DNA from: Amycolatopsis lurida
Lineage (GTDB): Bacteria > Actinomycetota > Actinomycetes > Mycobacteriales > Pseudonocardiaceae
Reading direction: 5' to 3'
Assembly: GCF_900105055.1 (NCBI RefSeq)
Contig: NZ_FNTA01000004.1
Span: 7,223,501-7,287,500 of the forward strand
Length of the DNA stretch: 64,000 nucleotides
In this document: piece after piece, positions 42,452 through 50,996 of the stretch
How positions within the stretch are numbered: position 1 is the first letter of the stretch
Layout of the letters: each line of letters begins with the position of its first letter
Made by a program: the position numbers and the translations under genes
The notes under the pieces: generated by a model
What the model saw: the letters and a program-made list of their open reading frames with translations, nothing else
Databases searched by the model: none
What the model was told of the DNA's origin: nothing

Positions 42452-43613
42452 CTCGGTTCACCTTGTTCCGTTCGAAGTGGTTGAGGAGCGGGCCGGTCAT
42501 GGCCGTCGTCACGAGGGCCATGGCGACCATCGCGGTGTAGAAGGCGCTGTCGATGACGCCGAGGCCGAGCCCGATGCCGAGGAAGACGAGTTCGGTGACG
42601 CCGCGGGTGTTCATCAGGGTCGCGAACACCGCCGCCGGATGGGGAGGCTGTCCGGCGAGGCGGGCGCCGAGGTAGGCGCCACCACCTTTCGCGACGACGG
42701 CGACCGCGATGATCGCGAGGGTTTCGGTCACCAGGGCGCCGTCGAGCTCGCCGAGGTCGACCTTCCGTCCGATGAGGACGAAGTACAGCGGGACCAGCAG
42801 GGACGCGAGGGGGGTGATCAGCGCGACGGGGTCGTGCCGGGACGCGGGCCGCCCGGCGGCCACACCGACCAGGAACGCGCCGATCGCGGCGTGCAGGCCG
42901 ATGGCATCGGTCATCGCGGCTCCGGAGCAGGCGAGGGCGACCATGGTCGCGACCGCGGTCGGCCCGGACACGCGATCCATCGTCCGGCCGAACCACGGCC
43001 GGCCGAGGATGAGCAGGCCCAGCAGGAACGGGAACGCCCCCAGGAGCGCCCAGGCCTGCACTCCACTGTGGACGGACGCGACGACGGCGAGCGCCGCCCA
43101 TGCGGTGGCGTCGGTGAGCGCCGCGGCGGTGAGCGCGCAGCGGCCGCGGTCGTCGTCCAGCATCCGCCGTTCGGCCAGAATTCGCGCCAGCACGGGAAAG
43201 GCGGTCACCGCCATGGCCGCGGCGGCGAACAGGACGAACGGGGCGACCCCGGCCGGAGCGTGGCGGGTGGCCAGCCAAACCGCCAGCAGCGCGCCGAGGA
43301 CGATCGGGACGACGGTCGCGCCCAGCGCGGGCACGAACGCCGCCGTGATCCGTGCCGCGGGCATCGACGGCGCGAGGCGGGCGCCGACCCCGAACAGGAA
43401 CAGGATCAGGCCGAGTTGGGCGAGCGCGTCCAGCGTCGTGTCGACGCCACCGGGCAGGCCCGGACCGGCCTGCAGGGCGAGGCCGACGACGAGCCCGCAG
43501 GTGATCTCCCCGAGGACGGCGGGCTGTCCGGCCCGGGTGAACACCCAGCCGAAACAGCGGGCCAGGGCGAGCAGGACGGCGAGGGCGGCGAGCAGAACGG
43601 CCAGATCAGGCAT
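42444..43613 (-). CDS. Cation:proton antiporter (CPA2 family)
   Basis: A 389-residue protein with about twelve membrane helices, of the Kef/NapA-like exchanger family: GEITCGLVVGLAL, LILFLFGVGARL, ALTDATAWAAL (ion-site Asp) and a late MNTRGVTELVFL. ATG 43613 lies inside the end of the halogenase gene (8-bp overlap); the frame in front is a shadow. It has no C-terminal nucleotide-binding domain. In a biosynthetic operon such antiporters may export product or balance ions during self-protection; this is inference. Confidence 0.85.
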   Translation of the reverse strand: MPDLAVLLAALAVLLALARCFGWVFTRAGQPAVLGEITCGLVVGLALQAGPGLPGGVDTTLDALAQLGLILFLFGVGARLAPSMPAARITAAFVPALGATVVPIVLGALLAVWLATRHAPAGVAPFVLFAAAAMAVTAFPVLARILAERRMLDDDRGRCALTAAALTDATAWAALAVVASVHSGVQAWALLGAFPFLLGLLILGRPWFGRTMDRVSGPTAVATMVALACSGAAMTDAIGLHAAIGAFLVGVAAGRPASRHDPVALITPLASLLVPLYFVLIGRKVDLGELDGALVTETLAIIAVAVVAKGGGAYLGARLAGQPPHPAAVFATLMNTRGVTELVFLGIGLGLGVIDSAFYTAMVAMALVTTAMTGPLLNHFERNKVNRDA

Positions 43614-44970
43614 CGGGCACCCGCCACCGCCTGCCGTCCGCGGTGGGGACGAGCCCACCGGGGAACATCGGCGGTTCGTCGCCCGCGGCTTCGCCGAGCA
43701 GGCCGCGTAACTGCAGTTGCACACCTTCGGCGAGCACGTCGCCGAACATCGCGCGAGAGAAGTCCTGTGAGGACACTCCGCCGACGAGACCGGCGAAAGC
43801 CGCTTCGGCGGCACCGTGATGGCCGGTCAGCCGTCGCGCCTGCCGGAAGTAGTCGTCTTCGTCGGAGTCCAGTTGGTAGAAGGTGATGAGGAAATCCCGG
43901 AACAGTCCGAATTCCCGGCGGTAGCGGGCTTCGAACTCGGCGAAGCAGCGCTTCTCGTCCGAGAAACCCGCGAGTGTGCTGTTGATCGACCGGGCGGCCA
44001 GCAACGCGCTGTAGGTGGCCAGGTGCACCCCCGAGGAGAACACCGGGTCGATGAAGCAGGCGGCGTCTCCGACGAGCACCATGCCCGGGGACCACAGCAC
44101 GGTCCGGTCGTAGGAGTAGTCCTTCCGCACACGGAGGCGGTCGTAGGGTGGCTCGGTCGCGCGGCGCGCGTCGCGGAGGTACTCCTCGATGAGCGGGCAA
44201 TCCTCGATCAGCGCCGAGTAGGCCACGTCAGGATCGCCCTGGACGCGATCCGCCGATTCGTGTCTGACGACGGCTCCGACGCTGGTCAAGGTGTCCGACA
44301 GCGGGATGTACCAGAACCAGCCGTCGGGGAACGAGACGCACAGGATGTTCCCGGTGTCGGGCGCGGGCATCCGGCGACCGCCCTCGAAGTACCCGAACAG
44401 CGCCAGGTTCCGGAAATGCGGCGAGTACTCGCGGGTGCCGCCGACGTCGTGGTGGAGCCTGCTCCCGTGCCCCGAGGCGTCGACCACGAACCTGGCCGTC
44501 GCCCGCCGTTCGTGCCCGGCTTCGTCGAGGTAGCGGACGCCGCCGACCCGCTCGCCCACCCGGATGGTGCCGAGTGCTCGATGTCCTTGCCGGATCTCGG
44601 CGCCGAGCCGGCGGGCGCCGTCGAGCAGCAGCGCGTCGAACCGGGTGCGCTCGACCTGGTAGGCGTACGACGTGGGCCCGGCCATGCGGTCGGACGCGGC
44701 GAAGGAGAACGTCCACGGTTCGGCACCGGTGCCCCATTTGAAGGTGCCGCCCCGTTTGCGGACGAATCCGGCCCGTTCGATCTCGTCGCGGACCCCGAGC
44801 ATCGCGCAGATCCCGTGGATCGTGGCGGGCAGCAGGGATTCCCCGATCTGGTAGCGCGGGAAGTGGTCCTTGTCCAGCAGCAGCACCCGGTGACCTTCCG
44901 CGGCGATGAGGCCGGCGGCGGTGGAACCACCCGGCCCGCCACCCACGACGATCACGTCGTAGTCGTCCAT
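43606..44970 (-). CDS. FADH2-dependent halogenase (carrier-bound tyrosine type)
   Basis: A 454-residue flavin halogenase. GGGPGGSTAA (10-19) binds FAD, Lys78 lies in GGTFKWG where these enzymes have the catalytic lysine, and DGWFWYIP (216-223) is the WxWxIP signature that separates halogenases from monooxygenases. Segments FPRYQIGESLLPAT, YFEGGRRMP, GDAACFIDPVFSSGVHLATY and the LFPGG-like end follow the glycopeptide chlorinases that act on tyrosyl groups bound to a peptidyl carrier. The start forms TGATG with the stop of the adenylation-carrier gene. No flavin reductase is adjacent, so reduced flavin must come from elsewhere. Confidence 0.92.
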   Translation of the reverse strand: MDDYDVIVVGGGPGGSTAAGLIAAEGHRVLLLDKDHFPRYQIGESLLPATIHGICAMLGVRDEIERAGFVRKRGGTFKWGTGAEPWTFSFAASDRMAGPTSYAYQVERTRFDALLLDGARRLGAEIRQGHRALGTIRVGERVGGVRYLDEAGHERRATARFVVDASGHGSRLHHDVGGTREYSPHFRNLALFGYFEGGRRMPAPDTGNILCVSFPDGWFWYIPLSDTLTSVGAVVRHESADRVQGDPDVAYSALIEDCPLIEEYLRDARRATEPPYDRLRVRKDYSYDRTVLWSPGMVLVGDAACFIDPVFSSGVHLATYSALLAARSINSTLAGFSDEKRCFAEFEARYRREFGLFRDFLITFYQLDSDEDDYFRQARRLTGHHGAAEAAFAGLVGGVSSQDFSRAMFGDVLAEGVQLQLRGLLGEAAGDEPPMFPGGLVPTADGRRWRVPDA

Positions 44971-46721
44971 CACGGCGTCACTCCTTTCTCTTGGGTGGGA
45001 ACGAGTTCGGCAATCCGGGCCACCGTGCGGCGCACCAGGACGTCCCGCAGCGAACACGGCACGCCCAGTGCCCGTAGCCGCGCGGCGAGCGCCGCGGCGG
45101 AGAGGCTGTGCCCACCGAGGTCGAAGAAGTCGCTGTCCGCGTCGACCGCCGGAATCTCCAGCTGGACCCGGAACGCGGCGGCGACGAGCTTCTGTGGGGA
45201 GGTCAGCACGACAGCCCGCCGCACCGGGACGGGCGGGGCGAGGGCGGCCCGGTCGATCTTCCCGGTCGGCCCGAGGGGCATGGCGTCGAGCGGGATCACG
45301 GCGGAGGGCAGCAGATACGCAGGCAGCACCGCCCGCAGCCGTTCTCGCAGCCGCGTGACGGTTCCCGTGTCGAGCACGACGTAGGCGACCAGCCGCGGGT
45401 CGGTGCCTTCGACCCGGACCGCGGCCTGCCGGACCCCGGGAGAGGCGAGTAGTGCCTGCTCCACCTCGCCCGGCTCGACCCGGTGGCCCCGGATCTTGAC
45501 CTGATCGTCCAGCCTGCCCAGCCATTCGAGGTGACCGTCGGCCGCGAGACGGCACCGGTCGCCGGTCCGGTACCGGCGTTCTCCCGCGGTGACGAACCGG
45601 TCCGCGGTCAGCTCCGGCCGCCCGAGGTAGCCCAGCGCGAGGCAGGAGCCGCTGATCAGGAGTTCGCCGGGTTCCCCGATCGGCACCGGCCGCAGCTCCT
45701 CGTCGACGACCTGGGCGGTGGTGTTGCCGATGGGCCGCCCGATCGACGGCGTCGCGCGTTCATCGAGACCGCAGGACGTGGTGAACACCGTGCACTCGGT
45801 CGGGCCGTAGAGGTTCACCGCGGTGACCTCCGCCGCGCCACGCAGCTGTGACCAGAGATCTTGCCCGATGGCCTCACCGCCCATCAACAGCATCCGCGGA
45901 CGAGCGGGCCCATCGAGTAATCCGGCTTCCAGCAGTGCCGACATGTGCGCGGGCACCGCTTCTACGACGGACAGCCGGTGCTCCCGCACGAAGTCCACAT
46001 AGGAACCTGGATCCGTACGGACCGGATCGGGGACCAGATGCAGTTCGTGCCCTCCCGCCAGCCACGACAGCGGGTTCCACGACGCGTCGAAGACCAGCGG
46101 CAGACCATGTGCCACCCGCTGCGGGCCTCGGCCCGCGGGAAAGAACCGGTCGGCGAGTTCGCCGCACAGGTTGACCAGGCTCCGATGTCCCACCAGGACC
46201 CCTTTGGGCAGGCCCGTCGAGCCGGAGGTGTAGACGAGGTACGCCGGGCCGGCGACGGCTCCGGGCGACCGGTGTCCGGTGTGCCCCGCGAGCTCCGCCT
46301 TCCAGTCCTCTGTGGACAGGACTACGTCCGCCCGCTCCGCGAGACTCTCGACGTCCGTCAGCACGACGGAGGGGCGGGCGTCGGCGAGGATCGCGTAGAG
46401 GCGTGCGGTGGGCAGGGCGGGGTCGATCGGAAGGTGCACCGCTGCCGCCTTCGCCGTCGCGAGCACGCCCAGCACGGCCCGGACGGACCGGGTCATCGCG
46501 CAGGCCACCACCGTCCCCGGCGACGCGCCCGCGTTCCGCAGCACCTGGGCGAGCCGCTCGGCCCAGAGGTCGAGTTCGTGGAACGTCCAGGAGACCTCGT
46601 CGGCCACCAGGCAGACCCGCCCGGGGGCCTTCCTGGCCTGAGACTCGAACAAGTCGCACCAGGTCACGCGGGGGAGCCGGCGCGCCACGCCGCTCACCGA
46701 GGACAACGCGGGGTCAGTCAT
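44970..46721 (-). CDS. Adenylation-peptidyl carrier didomain (NRPS loading protein)
   Basis: A 583-residue A-PCP protein without condensation domain. Adenylation motifs: YTSGSTGLPKG (164-174), FDASW (211-215), LYGPTEC, YRTGD, RLDDQVKIRGHRVE and the late Lys in GPTGKIDRA. The carrier has FDLGGHSLS with Ser539 for phosphopantetheine. The DA start and an LG pair in the pocket resemble codes for tyrosine or hydroxyphenylglycine, but this was aligned by eye and is tentative. ATG 46721 overlaps the thioesterase stop by 8 bp. With the halogenase next to it, the protein most likely presents tyrosine as a thioester for chlorination. Confidence 0.9.
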   Translation of the reverse strand: MTDPALSSVSGVARRLPRVTWCDLFESQARKAPGRVCLVADEVSWTFHELDLWAERLAQVLRNAGASPGTVVACAMTRSVRAVLGVLATAKAAAVHLPIDPALPTARLYAILADARPSVVLTDVESLAERADVVLSTEDWKAELAGHTGHRSPGAVAGPAYLVYTSGSTGLPKGVLVGHRSLVNLCGELADRFFPAGRGPQRVAHGLPLVFDASWNPLSWLAGGHELHLVPDPVRTDPGSYVDFVREHRLSVVEAVPAHMSALLEAGLLDGPARPRMLLMGGEAIGQDLWSQLRGAAEVTAVNLYGPTECTVFTTSCGLDERATPSIGRPIGNTTAQVVDEELRPVPIGEPGELLISGSCLALGYLGRPELTADRFVTAGERRYRTGDRCRLAADGHLEWLGRLDDQVKIRGHRVEPGEVEQALLASPGVRQAAVRVEGTDPRLVAYVVLDTGTVTRLRERLRAVLPAYLLPSAVIPLDAMPLGPTGKIDRAALAPPVPVRRAVVLTSPQKLVAAAFRVQLEIPAVDADSDFFDLGGHSLSAAALAARLRALGVPCSLRDVLVRRTVARIAELVPTQEKGVTP

Positions 46722-47493
46722 CGCACGGCTCCGTCCCGAGCCGGACCCGGTCCCAGAATCCGGCTTCCTTGCCTGGGGTGAGAACCGCCAGGTGGCCCCC
46801 TGGCACGGCACAGCCGGTGAATCGCCCGGTCGTCCAAGCCCGCCAAGCCCGGATCTCCTCGTCACCGGCCGCGAAGTCGAGGTCGTCCTCTCCCCGGATC
46901 GCGACTATCGGGCAGGACAACGGCGTTTTCGCGGGGCCGGGGTAGGCGCTGGTCAACCGCAGGTCGCCGAGGAACAGATCGAGCGCGTACTCCCGGAGTT
47001 CGGGGCAGTCGAGGTAGCCCGCCGACGAGGGCGGGCAATGCTGGTCGAGCAGCCGGCCCGCCTCGGCGGCGTCCGCCTTCGCGTATCTCCCTGGAACTCG
47101 CCGCTGAGGCGCGCACGCCCCCACGACGACCAGCCCCGCGGGGCCCGGTCGTCCCCGGCCGAGAACGCGCTGGGCCACCTCGAGTGCGACGAACGCGCCC
47201 ATACTGAAGCCGATCAGCACCGTTCGTGAAAAACCTTCGGCACCGATACGAGCGACGCATTGCCGAGCGATTTCCTCGGCGAGGACGGTGAGCGATTCGG
47301 CGGGCGGCTCGGTGAGACGTGTGCCGTGCCCCGGATATTCCACGCCCCACACCACCGATCCCGCTGCTGTGGCGGCGAGCCCGCGCAGGCCGAGTGCCGT
47401 TCCCCCGGCAGGTGGAAAGCACAGGTATCCAGGGCCACGGCCGAGTTGTTTGTCTACTGTGGACAGTCGACTGACGGCAGTGTTCATCGCCAC
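46714..47493 (-). CDS. Type II thioesterase
   Basis: A 259-residue thioesterase of the GrsT/RifR type: FPPAGGTALGL at the front, nucleophile GFSMGAFVAL, acidic RGEDDLDF and His in VPGGHLAV. These hydrolases free amino acyl groups from carrier proteins. As first gene of the operon with a single A-PCP partner it may release the finished halo-amino acid rather than only edit. GTG 47493 follows GGGAGA at 6 bp; ATG 47487 two codons later is an alternative. Confidence 0.87.
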   Translation of the reverse strand: MAMNTAVSRLSTVDKQLGRGPGYLCFPPAGGTALGLRGLAATAAGSVVWGVEYPGHGTRLTEPPAESLTVLAEEIARQCVARIGAEGFSRTVLIGFSMGAFVALEVAQRVLGRGRPGPAGLVVVGACAPQRRVPGRYAKADAAEAGRLLDQHCPPSSAGYLDCPELREYALDLFLGDLRLTSAYPGPAKTPLSCPIVAIRGEDDLDFAAGDEEIRAWRAWTTGRFTGCAVPGGHLAVLTPGKEAGFWDRVRLGTEPCDD

Positions 47494-47991
47494 GTTCTTT
47501 CTCCCGAACCGGTTCGCCAACGGGGGGTCGCCGCCCGTTGAGGACGAAGCTGAAGGGCACAACGTCTCGCCTCGGCGTCCACATCGGACGAAGTGGTCCG
47601 GTGTCGCGCGCTGCGAGCGAATTTTCACGATGTCGCGCTATCCCGGTGCAGGTCCGGGCTCCGCGCGGATGACGCGCCTGGCGAAATCGGGTTTCGCCTC
47701 GCCCGCACCTTTGGGGTGCTTCCGCGACCGCGCCGACCGCGGGAAAGGTGCGGGCTCCTACTTGTTTCTCTTCCGTTGGGTGATAACCGTCAGAGGTGGT
47801 GACCCGAAAGATACGACGCCCTTAGACCGTTCGGGGTAACAGTTTGATGGCGAGATCAAACTGGCTGCAAGCGGCGATCCGCTCAGGGGGCCGCTCACCC
47901 GGCCGGGCTACCTCAGTGTGAGTGAGCGCGAGCAGGTGAAGTCTTCGAACTCAAGGTCGAGACCGGGCCGGGGCGAGCCCGCTCGACATGG
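47494..47991. other. Control region of the halogenase operon
   Basis: About 500 bp between the thioesterase start and the end of the transporter gene. AGTTTGAT (47841-47848) and ATCAAACT (47855-47862) form a perfect 8-bp inverted repeat with a 6-bp spacer, the best operator candidate for the halogenase operon although about 350 bp from its start. No regulator gene is adjacent. No coding pattern was seen. Confidence 0.5.
47841..47862. promoter_or_regulatory. Inverted repeat, possible operator of the halogenase operon
   Basis: Perfect 8-bp arms AGTTTGAT and ATCAAACT around GGCGAG. The A/T-rich arms stand out in this GC-rich gap. Which protein binds is not known. Confidence 0.45.
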
Positions 47992-49335
47992 TCACCTGCG
48001 GTCGGAATTCAGGTCGGTGCCCCGGGTTTCGGCGCTGAAGAGCAGGGCGACGAGGGTGACGGCGATGGTGCCGACGAGGTACAGCACGACCGCCGTGGGG
48101 CCCTGTTTTTCGGCCAGCCACACGGCGATGAGGGGCGCGGGCGCGCCGGCGATGATCGAGGAGCCTTGGAACACCAGGGAGGCACCGGCGAACCGGCGGC
48201 GGGTCGGGAAGAGCTCGGTGATCCACGCGGCTTCCGGGCCGGCCAGGAGCCCGTGCAGTGCCGCGCCGACGCCGATGCCGAGATAGAGCAGTGGCAGGTT
48301 GTCGGCTTGGACGATGGCGAAGAAGACCGGCGCCCACACCGCGAGGCCCGCCGCCGGGACCAGCATGGCGATACGCCGCCCGACGAGGTCCGACCAGTGG
48401 CCGCCGGCCAGCATCCCCGCGAACTGCAGCAGAGACCCGACGGCCACGGCGAGGAGGACGTCGGACTTGTCGTAGCCGAAGGTCTTCGTGGCGTAGGCGA
48501 CCACGAAGACGGTGTAGACGTAGAAGGCCACGTTCTCGCCGAGCCGCACGCCGAGGCCGCGGAGGAGGGGACCAGGGTGAGCGAGTGTCTCGAGGATGCT
48601 CGACCGCTCCCGGACGGCGTCCGCGGATACCGTGGCCCGCGCCTGCGCCTCCTGGAACACCGGCGACTCGTCGATGCGCCGCCGGATCCAGAAGCCGATG
48701 ACCAGAAGCGGGATCGCGAACAGGAAACCGACGCGCCAGCCCCATTGGTCGAAAGCGTTTTCGGGGAGGACCAAGGCGATCCCGCCGACCACGGCGGTGG
48801 CCAGCACCGCGCCCAGCGGCGCTCCCGCCTGCGGCCACGCCGACCAGAAGCCGCGCCGCTTCGGGCTTCCGTACTCGCTGACCATCAGCACCGCCGCGCC
48901 GAACTCGCCGCCGAGGGCGAACCCCTGGATCAGCCTCAGCACGACGAGCGAGATCGTCGCCCCGATGCCGACCTGCGAGTAGGTGGGGAGCAGCCCGATC
49001 GCGGAGGTCGACAGTCCGAGGAGCAGGAAAGTGGTCACCAGCATGGGTTTGCGGCCGAGGCGATCACCGAGATGCCCGAAGACGATGCCGCCGATCGGGC
49101 GCGCGACGAAGCCGAGCCCCTGTGTCGCCAGCGCGAGCAGCAACTGGGCGAACCCGTCGCCGCCGGGGAAGAACAGCGGCCCGAGCACAGTGGCGGCCAG
49201 GATCCCGTAAAGCGCGAAGTCGTACCACTCGAGCACCGCGCCGGCGGTACTGCCCGCCAGCACCCGCCTGAACGCCGACCGGCTGACGCCGGACCTCGGA
49301 TCGGCCGTTTCGTGCGAGGCGGGCACGTTCGACAC
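47992..49335 (-). CDS. MFS metabolite:proton symporter (MHS family)
   Basis: A 447-residue transporter with twelve helices and the MHS signatures: STAGAVLEWYDFALYG near the N-terminus, GHLGDRLGRKPML (loop 2-3) and GFALGGEFGAAVLMVSEYG. Members import organic acids such as shikimate, alpha-ketoglutarate or citrate. GTG 49335 has GAGGAG 5 bp in front and removes an unlikely basic leader. It is on the same strand as the halogenase operon but 500 bp upstream of it, so a shared role is open. Confidence 0.87.
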   Translation of the reverse strand: MSNVPASHETADPRSGVSRSAFRRVLAGSTAGAVLEWYDFALYGILAATVLGPLFFPGGDGFAQLLLALATQGLGFVARPIGGIVFGHLGDRLGRKPMLVTTFLLLGLSTSAIGLLPTYSQVGIGATISLVVLRLIQGFALGGEFGAAVLMVSEYGSPKRRGFWSAWPQAGAPLGAVLATAVVGGIALVLPENAFDQWGWRVGFLFAIPLLVIGFWIRRRIDESPVFQEAQARATVSADAVRERSSILETLAHPGPLLRGLGVRLGENVAFYVYTVFVVAYATKTFGYDKSDVLLAVAVGSLLQFAGMLAGGHWSDLVGRRIAMLVPAAGLAVWAPVFFAIVQADNLPLLYLGIGVGAALHGLLAGPEAAWITELFPTRRRFAGASLVFQGSSIIAGAPAPLIAVWLAEKQGPTAVVLYLVGTIAVTLVALLFSAETRGTDLNSDRR

Positions 49336-49655
49336 TTTCGCTCCTCGTCGAGTCGGCCGGTCAGGGGCGCGGCGTCCGATAAACGAACATGCTGGAACGC
49401 TAATCGGACACGTAGAAGATAGACCGCGCCGGCGGGATCGCGCAATCAACTGCGGCCGGACCGCTCTACCGTGACGGCGGCGAACTCTGAGCGACCATCC
49501 AGGCGCCTCGAGTCACTTCTGAGTCGAATACCCGGGGTTGATCCCGCGACGTCGATCCCGCGACGTCGATCGTGCGGCGACATTCGTCCAAGACCTGGTG
49601 GTCGGCGGCCGTGCACCATCCTCGTATGAGTGAGAACGGTGTCGAGCGTTCGCAG
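49336..49655. other. Intergenic region with a short tandem repeat
   Basis: About 320 bp between the MHS transporter start and a regulator relic. It holds a two-copy 14-bp tandem repeat (listed separately) and no credible gene on either strand. Confidence 0.4.
49541..49568. repeat. Two tandem copies of a 14-bp unit
   Basis: ATCCCGCGACGTCG occurs twice without a gap (49541-49554 and 49555-49568). Each copy contains the palindrome CGACGTCG. It may be a regulator site or a simple duplication. Confidence 0.6.
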
Positions 49656-49805
49656 GGGGTGCACGCCGGCGTCGCCGCCCGGTGCGGCTACGTCGACCAG
49701 TCCCATCTCCACCGCGAAGTCAAGGCATTCACCGGACTCACACCCTCGATCGTCGCCGTTGCGCCGTGGCTCGCCATCGACGACGTCGCGTGGCCGGCTT
49801 CATCA
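49656..49805 (+). pseudogene. C-terminal remnant of an AraC-family regulator
   Basis: About 50 codons read AARCGYVDQSHLHREVKAFT, then GLTPSIVAVAPWLAIDDVAW, the second helix-turn-helix and tail of AraC/XylS proteins. The N-terminal sensor and first DNA-binding helix are missing, so the relic cannot function. The short frame from ATG 49626 includes it but lacks a ribosome site. Confidence 0.65.
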
Positions 49806-50204
49806 TCAACCCGTCCTGCAACGGCCGGCCGGCGCATCCCCCAGCGTCGTTGAACAACTTGCGTCCGACGAGCCGGCTCCCAGCACCCGACGACGAGTCA
49901 GAACAGTCGAGCTGCTGCACCATTCCGGGTCCGAGTGCCTACACGCGTTGATCGGCGAGCCTCCCAGTCCACTGCATGGCGAAACTTCCGCCCATGCCGC
50001 TGGACCAGCCCACGCTGCTCGGTCGAGTCAGTCGCCAGGTGAGAACGCCGAGGTCGACATGTCATCGGTGGCGAGAATCTTCAGTGGTTACATGTTCTGG
50101 ATTTCCGCGACCCAGCCTGATTGACCTTGGCCGACGTTGATCTGCCTGCCACTGGCCGTACGGCTGGCGAGCGTGCATCGGACGTGCCTGGTTACACTTG
50201 TGCA
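49806..50204. other. Intergenic stretch without recognised features
   Basis: About 400 bp between the AraC remnant and the gene at 50205. No frame with coherent codon use and no strong hairpin was found. Confidence 0.4.
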
Positions 50205-50780
50205 ATGAATATTGCGGCCTGGTGGGTTCCGCTCGGAGCTGCTGCGATAGCGCTCATTGGCGTTGTGACAGGTCAGGCGTTGAGCATATCGGGCGAGAAC
50301 CGTAGGCAGCGTCGGGAAATCAAGCAGCGGACATTTGAGCATTGGCGAGATCAAAGAATTGAAGCCTACTCGAACTTCCTGCAATACTCCTATTTGTGGA
50401 GCACTGCGGCACATGCGCTTCTTCTGGAATTGTATGCGGCGGTCGACAACGGCAAGACTTTGTCGGACGCTGGTCGCCTTCTTCGAGAACAGCTGCATGA
50501 ACCCATGCGTGTCACTGGTCAAATTCTCGTAAGTATCGAATTGCTGGCGTCGGATTCATGGCGCGAGACCGCGAAAGGGATCCGGCAGCAAATGCTGCTT
50601 GAACACGGAATAATCACGAGAATGAATCCAAATGGCATGATGGGATTTGACAGCACCGATAAAGAATCGCTAGACCGTGTACAGGCCCGGCTGAATTCGC
50701 TCGATGTCAAAATCTCCTCGCTCAGAGAAGTATCGCGCGCAGAACTCGGTATTTCGAAGTCGGACGATCGAAAAGCGTAG
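50205..50780 (+). CDS. Membrane-anchored hypothetical protein
   Basis: A 191-residue protein with one N-terminal membrane helix (WWVPLGAAAIALIGVVTGQA, about 5-24), a basic segment (ENRRQRREIKQRTFEHWRDQ) and a helical cytoplasmic part of about 140 residues. Many codons end in A or T, unlike all neighbours, so the gene has probably been acquired from another source. ATG 50205 puts the helix at the natural end; the frame from 50121 adds 28 residues of doubtful quality. The family is not recognised. Confidence 0.7.
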   Translation: MNIAAWWVPLGAAAIALIGVVTGQALSISGENRRQRREIKQRTFEHWRDQRIEAYSNFLQYSYLWSTAAHALLLELYAAVDNGKTLSDAGRLLREQLHEPMRVTGQILVSIELLASDSWRETAKGIRQQMLLEHGIITRMNPNGMMGFDSTDKESLDRVQARLNSLDVKISSLREVSRAELGISKSDDRKA

Positions 50781-50996
50781 CCGAAGCGCGCAAGGTGCGT
50801 CGACAGCAGCTGGAATCGTGTCATCGACATAAGTTGCACCGGCCTGATCGAGACCTCGCGGATCCACGTCTGCGGATACTGTGACGCAAACGAACCAGTA
50901 GCGTCCGCTCCTGCCGACGTCAGGACATCGGATGCTGGTGTCCGCAGAGGTCGCACGACAGCCGGGCCGGGCAGGCCACCTGCTCGCCTGCACGGC

